NCBI GenBank assembly: GCA_012103075.1 | Contig: JAAVLQ010000001.1 | Span: forward strand, 1,364,001-1,428,000 | Reading direction: 5' to 3' | Source of the DNA: Brucella cytisi | GTDB lineage: Bacteria > Pseudomonadota > Alphaproteobacteria > Rhizobiales > Rhizobiaceae | DNA length: 64,000 nt | In this document: in pieces, positions 18,553-30,414 of the stretch | How the letters are laid out: every line of letters starts with the position of its first letter | Numbering within the stretch: the first letter of the stretch is position 1 | Notes under the pieces: generated by a model | Databases searched by the model: none | Seen by the model: only the letters and a program-made list of their open reading frames with translations | Told to the model about the DNA's origin: nothing | Position numbers and translations under genes: made by a program

Positions 18553-20552
18553 ATGATCAAGAAAATTCTCATTGCCAATCGCGGCGAAATCGCATGCCGT
18601 GTGATCAAGACCGCAAAGAAGATGGGCATTGCGACGGTCGCGGTTTATTCCGACGCCGACCGCAATGCCCTGCATGTCAAAATGGCTGACGAAGCAGTCC
18701 ACATCGGACCAGCGCCGTCCAATCAGTCCTATATCGTCATCGACAAGATTCTGGCTGCGATCAAAGGAAACCGGCGCAGATGCCGTGCATCCCGGCTATG
18801 GCTTTCTGTCGGAAAATCCGCGTTTCGCTGAAGCACTGAAAGCCGCCAACGTCACCTTCATCGGCCCACCGGTGAACGCAATTGAGGCCATGGGCGACAA
18901 GATCACCTCGAAGAAGCTTGCCTCCGAAGCCGAAGTTTCCACCGTACCGGTCATATGGGTTTGATCGAAGACGCCGACGAGGCGGTTCGCATTTCCACAT
19001 CCATCGGGTACCCGGTCATGATCAAGGCTTCAGCCGGCGGCGGCGGTAAGGGCATGCGTATCGCGTGGAACGACGACGAAGCCCGCGAAGGTTTCCAGCT
19101 TTCGCGCAATGAGGCCAAGTCTTCTTTCGGCGACGACCGCATCTTCATCGAAAAATTCGTTACCCAGCCGCGCCATATTGAAATTCAGGTTCTGGGTGAC
19201 CAGCACGGCAATGTTGTCTATCTCGGCGAACGCGAATGTTCCATCCAGCGCCGTAATCAGAAGGTCATTGAAGAAGCACCTTCGCCATTCCTTGATGAAG
19301 CCACCCGCAAAGCCATGGGCGAGCAGGCAGTGGCTCTCGCAAAGGCCGTTGGTTATTACTCTACAGGCACGGTGGAATTTATCGTTGATGGCAGCCGCAA
19401 CTTCTACTTCCTTGAAATGAATACGCGTTTGCAGGTTGAGCATCCGGTGACGGAGCTCATTACCGGCATCGACCTCGTGGAAGAAATGATCCGCGTTGCA
19501 TCGGGTGAAAAGCTCCGTTTCGACCAGAGCGACGTGAAGCTCAACGGTTGGGCTATGGAAAGCCGCCTCTATGCGGAAGACCCATATCGCAACTTCCTGC
19601 CCTCTATCGGCAGGTTGACCCGCTATCGCCCACCAGCCGAAGGCCGCAATTCGGATGGTACGATCGTGCGCAATGACACTGGCGTGTTCGAAGGCGGCGA
19701 AATTTCGATGTATTATGATCCGATGATCGCAAAGCTCTGCACCGGGGCCGGATCGCACCAGCGCCATCGATGCGATGGGAGATGCTCTGGACGCATTCGA
19801 GGTTGAAGGCATCGGTCACAACCTGCCCTTCCTGTCGGCAGTAATGGATCATCCGCGTTTCCGCGAAGGTGCACTCACAACCGCATTCATTGCCGAGGAA
19901 TATCCGGACGGCTTTGTCGGCGTCCCGGTTTCGGAAGATGATGCGCGGGTGCTTTGCTGCGGTTGCTGCCCAGATCAATCTGGCGATCGAACAGCGCAAC
20001 ATGCAGATTACCGGACGGATTTCCAGCGAAAATCGGTCGGCGACTGATTGGGTGGCGACACTTGGCGGGTTCACCCTGCCGGTTCGCATTGTGGAAGGCG
20101 AAGGCGGAACGACGATCAATTTCGTGGATGGCGGTAGCCTGCCAGTTGCCAGCGACTGGCATCCCGGTAGCCATCTGGGCTCATTTACCGTTGGCGGCAA
20201 GCCCATTGCCATCAAGGTTTCGCGCGTGGGCACTGGCTGGCGCCTGCGCTGGCGCGGCATGGATATGGTCGCTCACGTCCGCAAGCCACGTGTCGCAGAA
20301 CTCGCAAAACTCATGCCGGTAAAGCTGCCACCAGATACGTCGAAAATGCTGCTCTGCCCGATGCCGGGCGTCATCACATCGATCCTCGTCAAGGATGGTG
20401 AAACTGTCGAAGCCGGTCAGCCACTGGCCACCGTAGAAGCCATGAAGATGGAAAACGTGCTGCGTGCGGAACGCCGTGCTACCGTAAAGCGCATCACAGC
20501 GGAGGCTGGCTCCAGCCTTGCCGTAGACGAACTGATTATGGAATTTGAGTGA
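18553..20552 (+). CDS. pccA: Propionyl-CoA carboxylase alpha subunit, biotin carboxylase and carrier (frameshifted by indels)
   Basis: About 667 residues. N-terminal biotin carboxylase begins [20 protein letters not shown], with ATP-grasp motifs [25 protein letters not shown] [19 protein letters not shown] and [12 protein letters not shown]. The C-terminal carrier domain has [20 protein letters not shown] and the biotinylation site VEAMKMENV (lysine about 28 residues from the tail). Four break points: an extra A at 18765-18767, a missing G near 18951, two changes near 19743-19752 and an extra T near 19954. All conserved segments are present once these are corrected, so the enzyme is judged functional. 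Confidence 0.95.
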
Positions 20553-20559
20553 GGTCGAT

Positions 20560-22703
20560 ATGAGCGAGCGCCCCACAACCCGAGCAGACTGGGAAGCATT
20601 GGCCGAGAAGGAACTGAAGCGGCCAGCTGACAGCCTCATTTGGCAAACGCCAGAAGGCATTGACGTCAAGCCGCTCTATACGGAAGATGACCTTCAAGGC
20701 ATCGACCATCTGGGCACCCTGCCCGGCTTCGAGCCTTTCTTGCGCGGTCCTCGTGCGACCATGTATGCGGGTCGTCCATGGACGATCCGGCAATATGCGG
20801 GATTTTCGACGGCCGAAGAATCCAACGCCTTCTATCGCAAGGCTCTCGCTGCCGGTCAGCAGGGCGTTTCGGTTGCCTTCGATCTTGCCACGCATCGCGG
20901 CTATGATAGCGACCATCCGCGTGTTGAAGGCGATGTGGGCAAGGCTGGCGTTGCCATCGATTCCGTCGAGGATATGAAGATCCTTTTCGACGGCATTCCG
21001 CTGGAACAAATTTCCGTTTCCATGACCATGAACGGCGCGGTGATCCCGATCCTCGCCAATTTCATCGTGGCGGGCGAGGAACAGGGCGTGCCCCGCGCCC
21101 AGCTTTCCGGCACGATCCAGAACGACATCCTCAAGGAGTTCATGGTCCGCAACACTTATATCTATCCGCCGGAACCCTCCATGCGGATCATTGCGGATAT
21201 CATCGCCTATACGGCAGGCGAAATGCCGAAGTTCAACTCGATTTCCATTTCCGGCTACCATATGCAGGAAGCGGGCGCGACACTGGTTCAGGAACTCGCC
21301 TTCACGCTTGCCGATGGGCGTGAATATGTGCGTGCCGCCCTGAACAAGGGCCTGAATGTCGATGAATTTGCGGGACGACTGTCATTCTTCTTCGCCATCG
21401 GCATGAATTTCTTCATGGAAATCGCCAAGCTGCGCGCCGCGCGCCTGCTCTGGTCGCGCATCATGAAGGAATTCGATCCGAAGAAGCCCGGCTCGCTGAT
21501 GCTACGCACGCATTGCCAGACTTCGGGCGTATCGCTTCAGGAACAGGATCCCTACAACAATATCGTCCGCACCGCATTCGAGGCCATGTCAGCTGCTCTT
21601 GGCGGTACGCAATCGCTGCACACCAATTCCTTCGATGAAGCCATTGCTTTGCCAACCGAATTTTCGGCTCGTATCGCTCGCAATACGCAGCTCATCCTCC
21701 AGAACGAAACCGGCGTAACCAAAGTGGTCGATCCGCTGGCAGGTTCTTATTACATCGAAAACCTCACCAACGAGCTGGCCGAAAAGGCCCGGGCGCTGAT
21801 CGAGGAAGTCGAAGGTCTGGGCGGCATGACCAAGGCGGTCGAAAGCGGCCTTCCGAAGCGCCTCATCGAAGAAGCAGCGACCAAACGGCAGGCGGCGGTC
21901 GATAAGGGCGAAGAGATCATTGTCGGGGTCAACAAGTTCCGGCTGGAACAGGAAGACGAAATCGACATTCTGGAAATCGACAATTCGGCTGTTCGCCAGT
22001 CGCAAATTGCACGTCTCAATCGCATCAAGGAAACGCGCAACAAGGCAAAAGTCGAAGCAGCTCTGGCAGAACTGGAAAAAGTTGCAAAAGACCGGCGAAG
22101 GCAATCTTCTCGCCGCCGCTGTTGAAGCCTCCCGTGCTCGCGCCAGCGTCGGAGAAATTTCCGACGCCATGCGCCGCGCATTCGGCGATCATGCTGCAGT
22201 TCCGAAGGTCGTCAAGAAGGTTTACGGCGCGGCCTATAAGGACGAGCCCGAATATCAGACGCTGGTTGAGCGGCTTGGCGATTTTCAAAGCAGATCGGCG
22301 AAACGCCGAAAGTGATGGTGGCAAAGCTCGGCGGGACGGGCATGATCGCGGTGCCAAAATCATTGCGTCAGCCTTCGGCGATATCGGCTTCGAGATACTG
22401 GCCGGGCCACTGTTCCAGACGCCGGATGAAGCTGCCGATATGGCGATCAAGTCCAAGGTGCATGTTCTTGGAGTTTCGTCGCTAGCAGCCGGTCACAAGA
22501 CACTTCTGCCTCAGCTTGTGGATACGCTCCGCAGGAAGGGCGCGGAAAATATCATTGTCGTCTGTGGTGGCGTCGTTCCCCGTCAGGATTATCAGTATCT
22601 GTTCGACCACGGTGTGGCGGCGGTTTTCGGCCCCGGCTCGAATGTGCTTGATTGTGCCCGCGCCGTGCTCGACCTGATGGAAGGCAAACGTCGTAATCTG
22701 TAG
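20560..22703 (+). CDS. Methylmalonyl-CoA mutase, cobalamin-dependent (frameshifted by indels)
   Basis: Isomerises (R)-methylmalonyl-CoA to succinyl-CoA, the last step of propionate assimilation. About 714 residues: TIM barrel with [20 protein letters not shown] and [30 protein letters not shown] and [19 protein letters not shown], then the B12-binding domain containing DGHDRG (axial histidine) and [20 protein letters not shown]. The start at 20560 ([11 protein letters not shown]) follows GAGGT, seven bases after the pccA stop. An extra A near 22090 and indels near 22290 and 22330 shift the C-terminal domain. Names mcmA, scpA and bhbA are all used for this gene. No epimerase gene is present nearby. 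Confidence 0.95.
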
Positions 22704-22754
22704 TATTCTCAGATGGATATGCCCTTTACAGGACTCATTTTCTGAACAACTTCA

Positions 22755-22781
22755 GAAGCCGGGTGAATAGCCCGGCTTCTT
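22755..22781 (+). terminator. Terminator of the propionate operon
   Basis: Perfect GAAGCCGGG (22755-22763) / CCCGGCTTC (22771-22779) stem followed by TTG. About 50 bases after the mutase stop. Confidence 0.75.
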
Positions 22782-22784
22782 GCG

Positions 22785-22935
22785 TGGAGCATTTCCAGCA
22801 AAAGTGCGAAGCGTCTACGCGGGGAAATCAGTTCACTGGACTGATTTCTGATCCCGCCTCGATGCGTCACATAATGCGACGCAACAAATACACAGAACGG
22901 TTCCAGCGACTCCGTTTTAACCGAAACCGCTCTAG
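22785..22935. repeat. Palindromic repeat, type B (copy 2) with nested palindrome
   Basis: Ends match copy 1 (GGAGCATTTCCAGC, AAAAGTGCGAAGC at the left; CGGTTCCAGCGACTCCG and AACCGCTCTAG at the right). The middle holds an extra block containing its own inverted repeat GAAATCAGT (22825-22833) / ACTGATTTC (22841-22849), so one palindromic element appears inserted in another. Confidence 0.75.
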
Positions 22936-22944
22936 GACCATCAT

Positions 22945-23370
<426 letters not shown>

Positions 23371-23433
23371 CTATGCAATTACGGAACCCCGCCCCTCCAT
23401 CAAGCGTTTCTCGCCTGTCGTCTGGAGGTTGCG

Positions 23434-23809
23434 ATGTCACAGTTCTTCACAAAGCTCAGCGAAAAAGCCGCCGAACTTGCAGGCCATTATCTGGCATTCG
23501 GGCTGGCAACCTTGTTCATCCTGTTATGGGGCATTAGCGGGCCTTTCTTTGACTTCTCGGATACTTGGCAACTGGTGGTGAATACATCGACCACAGTCAT
23601 CACATTCCTGATGGTGTTCCTTATCCAGAACGCACAGGATCGCGAAGCAAGCGCGACACAGGCAAAACTCGATGAAATTTTGACCATCGTCTCAACAGCC
23701 GAGAGTGAGACCATAGGTGCGGAACACCTTCCTCTCGACAAGCTGAAGGCAATCTTGAAGCACCTTGAAGAGCAGAAAAAAAAAAACCTCGACCGAAGAA
23801 CCAGAATAA
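23434..23809 (+). CDS. Low-affinity iron permease family protein (one frameshift)
   Basis: About 124 residues with two membrane helices, YLAFGLATLFILLWGISGPF and the segment WQLVVNTSTTVITFLMVFL, followed by IQNAQDREASATQAKLDEIL, the conserved cytoplasmic motif of the Fe_perm family, and a lysine-rich tail. Start ATG 23434 follows GGAGG. The run at 23776-23786 has 11 A residues; ten would give …EEQKKKTSTEEPE and the stop at 23807-23809. Iron transport is a family label; for bacterial members a transport role is not well established. Confidence 0.85.
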
Positions 23810-23888
23810 GCAACCCGATCTTTCCGGTGGAATGTTCACGCCTATATCCCCTCCGGAGAATTCTTATCATTAGCAGAAAGGATGTCCC

Positions 23889-24427
23889 ATGGCCGTCACC
23901 AAGAAGCAGGAAGCTCGCGCTCTCAATGCCGACGAAAAAAGAGCTGGTGGAAAAGTCGCACCATCCTTTTTTTGCAGAACGTCCCCGACGAAGAACTTTC
24001 TCATCTGGCGAAACTGATCCGCGAACGCCGCAAGAAGGCAAAAGATCAGGCCCACCAGCGCAGGCGCGAAGTGCGCGGAAAGGGAGCCGCTCGTGGCGCG
24101 ACACCCTCCAAGGCGGATGAAGGTTCACATCTGAAAGTATCCGTTCTGGCTATGGCGGTGCGTCGCATCAACACCGAAGTTGAACGCCGTCGTCGCATGT
24201 CAGCCAGCGCCGAACTGATCGCCAATGCCCGAAAAGCGCTTGCGACCAAGGAAGCAAACGAAAAGAAAGGCAAGGATTTCAACACGCGTCATGCGCTGAA
24301 CGGCATGCGTAACATCCCGAACGAGAAATACGACAGCCTTGTCCGCCCTGCAGAGCGTGGACGACTCCGTAAGGCCGCAAGTGTCGCTCAGGCGAAGAAG
24401 GACACTCGCCAGAAAGACGCGGGTTAG
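23889..24427 (+). CDS. Conserved basic hypothetical protein (two indels near the start)
   Basis: About 178 residues, strongly basic and probably helical: MAVTKKQEARALNADEKELV, then LQNVPDEELSHLAKLIRERR, KKAKDQAHQRRREVRGKG and AVRRINTEVERRRRMSASAE. The start at 23889 follows AAAGGA. An extra A near 23937 and an extra T near 23972 (both in runs) put the raw downstream frame out of register with this start. The composition suggests nucleic-acid binding, but no domain is recognised. Its TAG stop overlaps the convergent aldo/keto reductase stop by three bases. Confidence 0.7.
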
Positions 24428-25270
24428 AGCATTTCCAACGCCGTCTTTCGGGATGGGGTGCGAAAGCCCGGTCCAGACGTTTCAATTGATCTTCGGAAAG
24501 CCGCAAGTCTGCGGCTTTTCTGTTATCCCGCACATGATGCAGGTTGGACGACTTTGGAATTGCTATGACATTGCCGCTGCGCATTGCCCACGCAAGCGCA
24601 ACTGAGGCTGGCGTTCCTCCCGTCTCGCTTGCAATTTCCGCCAGTACGGAATTGCCCAGCAATCGACCTTGCTCGATAGGCGAATAAGCCATCAGCGGAA
24701 TTTTACGCCCGGCACACCATGGCATCAGATCAAATTCTGGGCCGCGCCGCGTCAGATTGTAAAAAGTATCTGGTTCGTTGCAACGGCATTGCCGCCAGCT
24801 ATACCGACGAGTTCTTTCATGTCATCCGTATCGAAATTGCTGACGCCCCAGCTCACTATCTTTCCAGCATGCTGTAATTCATCGAACGCAGCGACAGTCT
24901 CCTCAAGCGGATATCGCCCACGCCAATGCAGCAAATACAGATCAATGTGATCCGTGCGAAGGCGCTGCAGGCTCCTCTCGCAGGCCTCGATTGTACCCTT
25001 CCGGGACGCATTGAACGGCAATACCTTGCTGACGAGAAACACATCATCGCGACGGCCCGTAATGGCTTCGCCAACAACGTCTTCCGCCTCTCCATCAGCA
25101 TACATTTCCGCCGTATCGATCAGCGTCATCCCGAGATCGATGCCGCTTCTCAGTGCTTCGATTTCATAGCGGCGTTGCGTGCTATCCTCACCCATATACC
25201 AAGTGCCCTGCCCGAGCGCTGGAACCGTCTGGTCCGAAGGCAGGGTGATCTGTGATATGGTTCCCGTCAT
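24424..25270 (-). CDS. Aldo/keto reductase (frameshifted by indels)
   Basis: NADPH-dependent reductase of about 281 residues, closest in look to the short YeaE/DkgA-like group. Visible: [32 protein letters not shown] (catalytic Asp and Tyr), VSKVLPFN (Lys), [20 protein letters not shown] (His), WGVSNFD, and the coenzyme-binding [16 protein letters not shown] two-base excess in the run near 24757 and an extra C near 24459 break the frame; the corrected end is …KTALEML with TAA at 24424-24426. Substrate unknown. Confidence 0.88.
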
Positions 25271-25345
25271 TGCATCTTCCCTATGAAACGACCATTGCCA
25301 TGATCGCTACATAGCCGGAAAATTCAAGACCTTGAGAACAAGGGC

Positions 25346-26181
25346 TCAAGCAAAATGCAGACCGAAACCCTGCATGAGCCTGCGGATGGCATAGTCCGGA
25401 TTGCGGGATGTCACGACCGCCAGATCGTTGTGATGATGCAGCTCTTCATCGGCGCAGCGTGGTTTCAGCAGCGAGACGGTACGCCGGGCGATCGCTTCCG
25501 CAGGATCGAGCCAGTCAACCGGCCATGGCGCAAGACGGCGAAACACATTGGCAAGGAACGGATAGTGCGTGCAGGCCAGCACGACAATGTCGGTCCGGTT
25601 ACCATCCTGCTCAATGAAGCGGGAGCGATCTGTTCCACGATCAGCGCCTCGTCGATCTTTTCGCCGCGAATATGGGCTTCCGCTACTGTCGCAAGCTGAT
25701 CGGCACCAACGAGACGAACATGGCACTGGGTGGCGAAAGATTGAATGAGATCGCGCGTATAAGCACGCCTGACGGTACCGGGGGTCGCCAGCACGGAAAC
25801 AAGTCCCGACGATGTTCTTTCGGCAGCGGGCTTGATTGCTGGCACTGTGCCGACAAACGGCACCGAAGGATAGGCTTGCCGCAAATCATCCAGCACCAGC
25901 GTGGAGGCCGTATTGCAGGCAATGACCGCGATCTCGGGGTCATAGGCGGCAATGAGCTTGCCGAACAGCTCGACAATCCTCTCCCTCAACGCATCCTCTT
26001 CCCATCCGCCATAGGGAAACCCGGCATCGTCGGCAACGTAGACAAAGCGGCGATCCGGCATAAGCACCCGCGCTTCGCGCAAAACCGTCAGGCCTCCGAT
26101 ACCGCTGTCGAAAACCAAAATAGGTCTTTCGACATCGGCAGAAGGCATGGCGGCAAAGCTTACAGCGGGTGCGTTTTTCAT
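25346..26181 (-). CDS. murI: Glutamate racemase (one frameshift)
   Basis: Makes D-glutamate for peptidoglycan. About 278 residues with both catalytic cysteines: [18 protein letters not shown] at the start, [16 protein letters not shown] (first Cys) and, after a missing base near 25638, [20 protein letters not shown] (second Cys). Its ATG overlaps the trmJ stop as ATGA at 26178-26181, indicating translational coupling. The start used gives a 20-residue extension before the racemase core. Confidence 0.94.
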
Positions 26182-27022
26182 TCGTCCTCGTCCTTCATTG
26201 CCGGAGCCTCGCTCGCAGGCTTACGCGCACGTCCTTCCGGGGCACCGGAACCGCGTGGTTTCTTCGGCGTGAACACGTCAAGCGACGTGACAACACCGCG
26301 CAGCAACTTGAGTTCTGCGGATGCGAAACCAGCACGCGTCAACACGGCGCGCAGATTGTTGACCATGATTTCCTTGCGGGCTTCCGGACGGAAATATCCC
26401 CGAACATCAAGGGCTTCTTCGAGATGATTGAAGAGCCCCTGCAACTCCTGTTTTGGCGCCATCTCAAGCTCCGGCCCGCGGAACACGGTCTCCGTTTCCG
26501 TCTCAAGGCCCGACTTCATCCATTCATAGGACATCAGCAAAACGGCCTGAGCGATATTCAGCGATGCGAAAGCCGGATTGACCGGAAACGTCACCAGTTC
26601 ATCCGCAAGACCGACCTCTTCATTGCTGAGACCGAAGCGTTCACGGCCAAACAGGATGCCGGTCTTCTCACCAGTCCGGAAACGACGGCGCAGTTCGCCC
26701 CCGCTTCCACGGCGCTGCGAACCTGCTTGAAGCCATCACGTTCACGTGCCGTCGTCGCATAGACGAAATTGAGATCGGCGATAGCGGACGGCAGGTCGTC
26801 ATAGACTACCGCATTGTCGATCACATGATCGGCCTTGCTGGCTGCCGCCCTTGCCTTCTCACTCGGAAACTCTTCGCGCGGATTGACGAGGCGCAATTCA
26901 GCCAGACCAAAATTCGCCATGGCGCGCGCCACCATGCCGATATTCTCCGGCAATTGCGGCTCCACCAGCACGATTGCCGGTCCTTCCGCGATGAAGGGGC
27001 GCTGTTTATCTGTTCCTGCCAT
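26178..27022 (-). CDS. trmJ: TrmJ-like tRNA/rRNA 2'-O-methyltransferase, SPOUT family (one frameshift)
   Basis: About 281 residues. The SPOUT fold starts [20 protein letters not shown], with [14 protein letters not shown], and after an indel near 26688 [16 protein letters not shown] and [20 protein letters not shown], the knotted SAM-binding motif. E. coli TrmJ methylates position 32 of tRNAs; the same reaction is inferred here. A charged tail ([16 protein letters not shown]) follows. First gene of a trmJ-murI pair with overlapping codons. Confidence 0.88.
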
Positions 27023-27198
27023 GATCTCTTCCGCATTAGCTATCGTATCGTGGCGTTTCCCTTACATAATTGACGCAGAATCGCAAAGATTCCCCTTACG
27101 TGTTTTAGGGAAAAGCCTGTGTAGTAGCCCGATAACACCTATTTGCTGCCCATTCATGCCAGACTGTCCACCAGATACAGGATCAAAGGGAGGAAACC

Positions 27199-27782
27199 AT
27201 GTCCGGTAAGAAGATACTCATGCTTTGCGGCGACTTTGGTGAGGACTATGAAACCATGGTCCCGTTCCAGACGCTTTTGACTGTTGGTCATACGGTTCAT
27301 GCGGTCTGCCCCGGCAAGAAGGCTGGCGATCATATCGCGACAGCCATTCACGACTTCGAAGGCCACCAGACCTATACAGAAAAGCCCGGCCATAACTTCA
27401 CGCTGAACGCGACCTTCACCGATGTTAAGCCTGAGAACTATGACGCTCTGGTCATTCCGGGGGTCGGGCACCGGAATATCTGCGTCTCGACGATAAGGTT
27501 ATCGCCGTGGTGAAGCATTTCTTTGAAGCGAACAAGCCAGTCGCTGCAGTCTGCCACGGCGCGCAATTGCTGGCCGCAGCGCGCGTTCTGGAAGGTCGCA
27601 CCTGTTCTGCCTACCCGGCCTGTCGCCCGGAAGTTGAACTCGCCGGTGGCAAATATGCTGATATTCCGGTTGATCAGGCGGTTACGGATGGCAATCTCGT
27701 CACGTCGCCCGCATGGCCCGCCCATCCGGCGTGGCTGTCACAGTTCCTTACTGTGCTCGGCACCGGGATCACCCACAGCTGA
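27199..27782 (+). CDS. DJ-1/PfpI family protein (one frameshift)
   Basis: About 194 residues with the class-I glutamine-amidotransferase-like fold: [20 protein letters not shown], the conserved Glu, DALVIPGG, and the nucleophile elbow [19 protein letters not shown] (Cys). Family members act as glyoxalase III-like deglycases, proteases or chaperones; which applies is unknown. A missing G in the G-run at 27459-27463 shifts the frame. Start ATG 27199 follows GGGAGG. A strong hairpin follows the stop. Confidence 0.87.
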
Positions 27783-27788
27783 TCGCAA

Positions 27789-27826
27789 CGCCCTGCCTGT
27801 TTCCCAACAAGGTTGCAGGCAGGGCG
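27789..27826 (+). terminator. Long hairpin between the DJ-1 and ribbon-helix-helix genes
   Basis: Perfect 11-bp stem CGCCCTGCCTG / CAGGCAGGGCG without a T-run, starting 6 bases after the DJ-1 stop. May terminate weakly or protect the upstream mRNA. Confidence 0.45.
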
Positions 27827-27870
27827 AAACTGCGCGACAGTAAGTTTGGGAGAATGATCCGGAGGAAATC

Positions 27871-28280
27871 ATGTGCAGGCTGTTCATCGGTGCCGATCCT
27901 GAGCTCTGGCTGAGCGTAACACGTTCGCTGCGCATCGATGGCGTCGTGACAAGCGTCCGGCTTGAGAATTTCTTCTGGTGGGCTCTCGAAGATATTGCAG
28001 CACGCGATGATCTCACGGTCAGCCGTCTTATCGGCAAACTTTACGATGAATCCGGAATGAGGGGCACGACCTCGACAATTTCGCGTCGTTCCTGCGGGTC
28101 TGCTGTGGACGTTATCTTTCGTTGCAGCTGAACGGCCTTGTTCCCACAGACAAGTCGACCGCCATCTCTACACTGGATGCAGACACCATTCTGGTCAGGG
28201 AACAGGAAAACTATCGCCAGCGGCAATCTTCCCGGGAGAAATCTCGTGATGACAATCGCACTGCACACCGCGCCGCATAA
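27871..28280 (+). CDS. Ribbon-helix-helix domain protein (one frameshift)
   Basis: About 136 residues. MCRLFIGADPELWLSVTRSL and RIDGVVTSVRLENFFWWALE, then AARDDLTVSRLIGKLYDE, form the RHH_4-type module seen in many alphaproteobacteria, probably a DNA- or RNA-binding dimer. After an indel near 28050 the frame continues DNFASFLRVCCGRYLSLQL and a polar tail rich in Gln, Arg and Ser to the TAA at 28278-28280. Start is fixed by GGAGG. No target is evident. Confidence 0.78.
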
Positions 28281-28438
28281 TCGGTGCCGTCAAAAGCCAT
28301 TTCACGCTTTTCGCAAGTCTCTCCCGAAATTTTGACCGCCTAAACGCTCTATAGGCCAAAGAATAAGCCTCTTACGCTTTGCCTTATTCGTCGTGAGTGC
28401 TATACGGGCGCGACGCATTGAAAAAAGAGGCTTCATCC

Positions 28439-29653
28439 ATGGCAAAAATCAAGGTTGCGAACCCGGTCGTTGAACTCGACGGCGATGAAATGACCCGCAT
28501 CATCTGGCAGTTCATCAAGGACAAATTGATCCATCCCTACCTCGACATTGATCTGAAATATTACGATCTGTCAGTCGAGCACCGCGATGCCACCAATGAC
28601 CGGTTACCATTGATGCGGCTAATGCCATCAAGGAACACGGCGTTGGCGTAAAATGCGCAACCATCACCCCGGACGAAGCCCGCGTTGAAGAATTCAAGCT
28701 CAAGAAGATGTGGAAGTCGCCAAACGGCACGATCCGCAACATTCTCGGCGGCGTGATCTTCCGCGAGCCGATCATCTGCAAGAACGTTCCGCGCCTCGTG
28801 CCGGGCTGGACCCAGCCGATCATCGTTGGCCGTCATGCTTTCGGCGATCAGTACCGCGCGACCGATTTCAAATTCCCGGGCAAGGGCACGCTGTCGATCA
28901 AGTTCGTCGGTGAAGATGGCGAGACCATCGAACACGAAGTCTATCAGGCTCCGGCGGCTGGTGTGGCAATGGCCATGTACAACCTCGACGAATCGATCCG
29001 CGAATTTGCCCGTGCTTCGCTGAACTACGGCTTGCAGCGCAACTACCCGGTCTATCTCTCGACCAAGAACACTATCCTCAAGGCTTATGACGGTCGCTTC
29101 AAGGACATCTTCGAAGAAGTTTACCAGACCGAATTCGCTGACAAGTTCAAGGCTGCAAAGATCTGGTACGAACATCGCCTCATCGACGACATGGTCGCTT
29201 CGGCGCTCAAGTGGTCCGGCGGCTATGTTTGGGCTTGTAAGAACTACGACGGCGACGTGCAGTCGGACATCGTGGCTCAGGGTTTTGGCTCGCTCGGCCT
29301 GATGACCTCGGTTCTGATGACGCCGGATGGCAAGACCGTTGAAGCAGAAGCTGCACACGGCACCGTTACCCGTCACTACCGCCAGCATCAGAAGGGCGAG
29401 GAAAGCCTCGACCAACTCGATCGCTTCGATCTTCGCATGGACGCGTGGTCTCGCACACCGCGCCAAGCTCGACGACAATGCCGAGCTTAAGCGTTTTGCC
29501 GACACGCTGGAAAAGGTCTGCGTCGACACCGTTGAAAGCGGCTACATGACCAAGGATCTGGCTCTGCTCATCGGTCCAGATCAGCCTTGGCTCTCGACCA
29601 CCGGTTTCCTCGACAAGATCGACGAGAACCTTCAGAAGGCCATGGCCGCCTGA
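28439..29653 (+). CDS. icd: NADP-dependent isocitrate dehydrogenase (two indels)
   Basis: TCA-cycle enzyme of about 404 residues, of the homodimeric type also found in eukaryotes. Starts [20 protein letters not shown], with [20 protein letters not shown], the substrate region [33 protein letters not shown], and the NADP site [12 protein letters not shown] missing G near 28602 and an extra A near 29403 break the frame. Monocistronic with its own terminator; AAAAAAGAGG precedes the start. Confidence 0.96.
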
Positions 29654-29683
29654 TAAAATATTCGACGCTTATCGTCGATATGG

Positions 29684-29714
29684 AAAACCCGGCAGCCTCG
29701 CTGCCGGGTTTTTC
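29684..29714 (+). terminator. Intrinsic terminator of icd
   Basis: AACCCGGCAG / CTGCCGGGTT stem with a short CCTCG loop and a following T-run. Confidence 0.9.
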
Positions 29715-29768
29715 ATTTCCTTTTCAAGGGAAAAAGCGCATCCTGCCACCGCTTACAGGGAGGATGAA

Positions 29769-30399
29769 ATGGCTGAGTTGAAGCTCTATACCAACCCGAT
29801 GTCGCGCGGACGCATCGCGCGCTGGATGCTGGAGGAGATCGGCAAACCCTATGATGTGGAAATTCTGGATTTCGGGCCACCGATGAAGGGGCCTGACTAC
29901 TGCACAATCAATCCGATGGGCAAAGTTCCTGCCCTGCGCCACGGCGATGCGGTGGTGACGGAAGTGGCTGCAATCTGCGCCTATCTGGCAACAACATTTC
30001 CCGAAGCTGGTCTGGCGCCTCACCCCAATGAGCGCGCGGATTTCTTCCGCTGGCTGTTCTTTACATCTGGTCCTGTGGAAGCCGCCTTGTCCAACCATGC
30101 GCTCGGCTTTGAAATCCCCGCAGACAAGCAGGGAATGGTCGGCTACGGCAATTACGATACAGTGGTCAACACATTGGAGAAAGCGGTTTCGCACCATCCA
30201 TACATCACCGGCGACCGCTTCACGGCGGCTGACGTTTATGTCGGCTCGCACATCGGCTGGGGCCTGCGCTTCGGCACGTTGCCGGCCAGAGGAGCGTTCG
30301 TCGCCTATTGGGACCGACTAAAAAGATCGTCCTGCCATGAAGCGCGCCACGGAACTGGACGAGGCAGCAGCCCGCAGCCACACAGCATTAACAACATAA
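29769..30399 (+). CDS. Glutathione S-transferase family protein (one frameshift)
   Basis: About 210 residues. Thioredoxin-fold half: LKLYTNPMSRGRIARWMLEE, with Ser11/Arg13 in the catalytic position, and NPMGKVPALRHGDAVVTEVA (cis-Pro and Glu-Val-Ala glutathione site). Helical half: ITGDRFTAADVYVGSHIGWG. An extra A near 30319 shifts the tail; corrected end DRPAMKRATELDEAAARSH… at 30397-30399. Start follows GGAGG. Convergent with the ArsR gene. Substrate unknown. Confidence 0.88.
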
Positions 30400-30414
30400 T
30401 GCTGGCTGTTCAGG

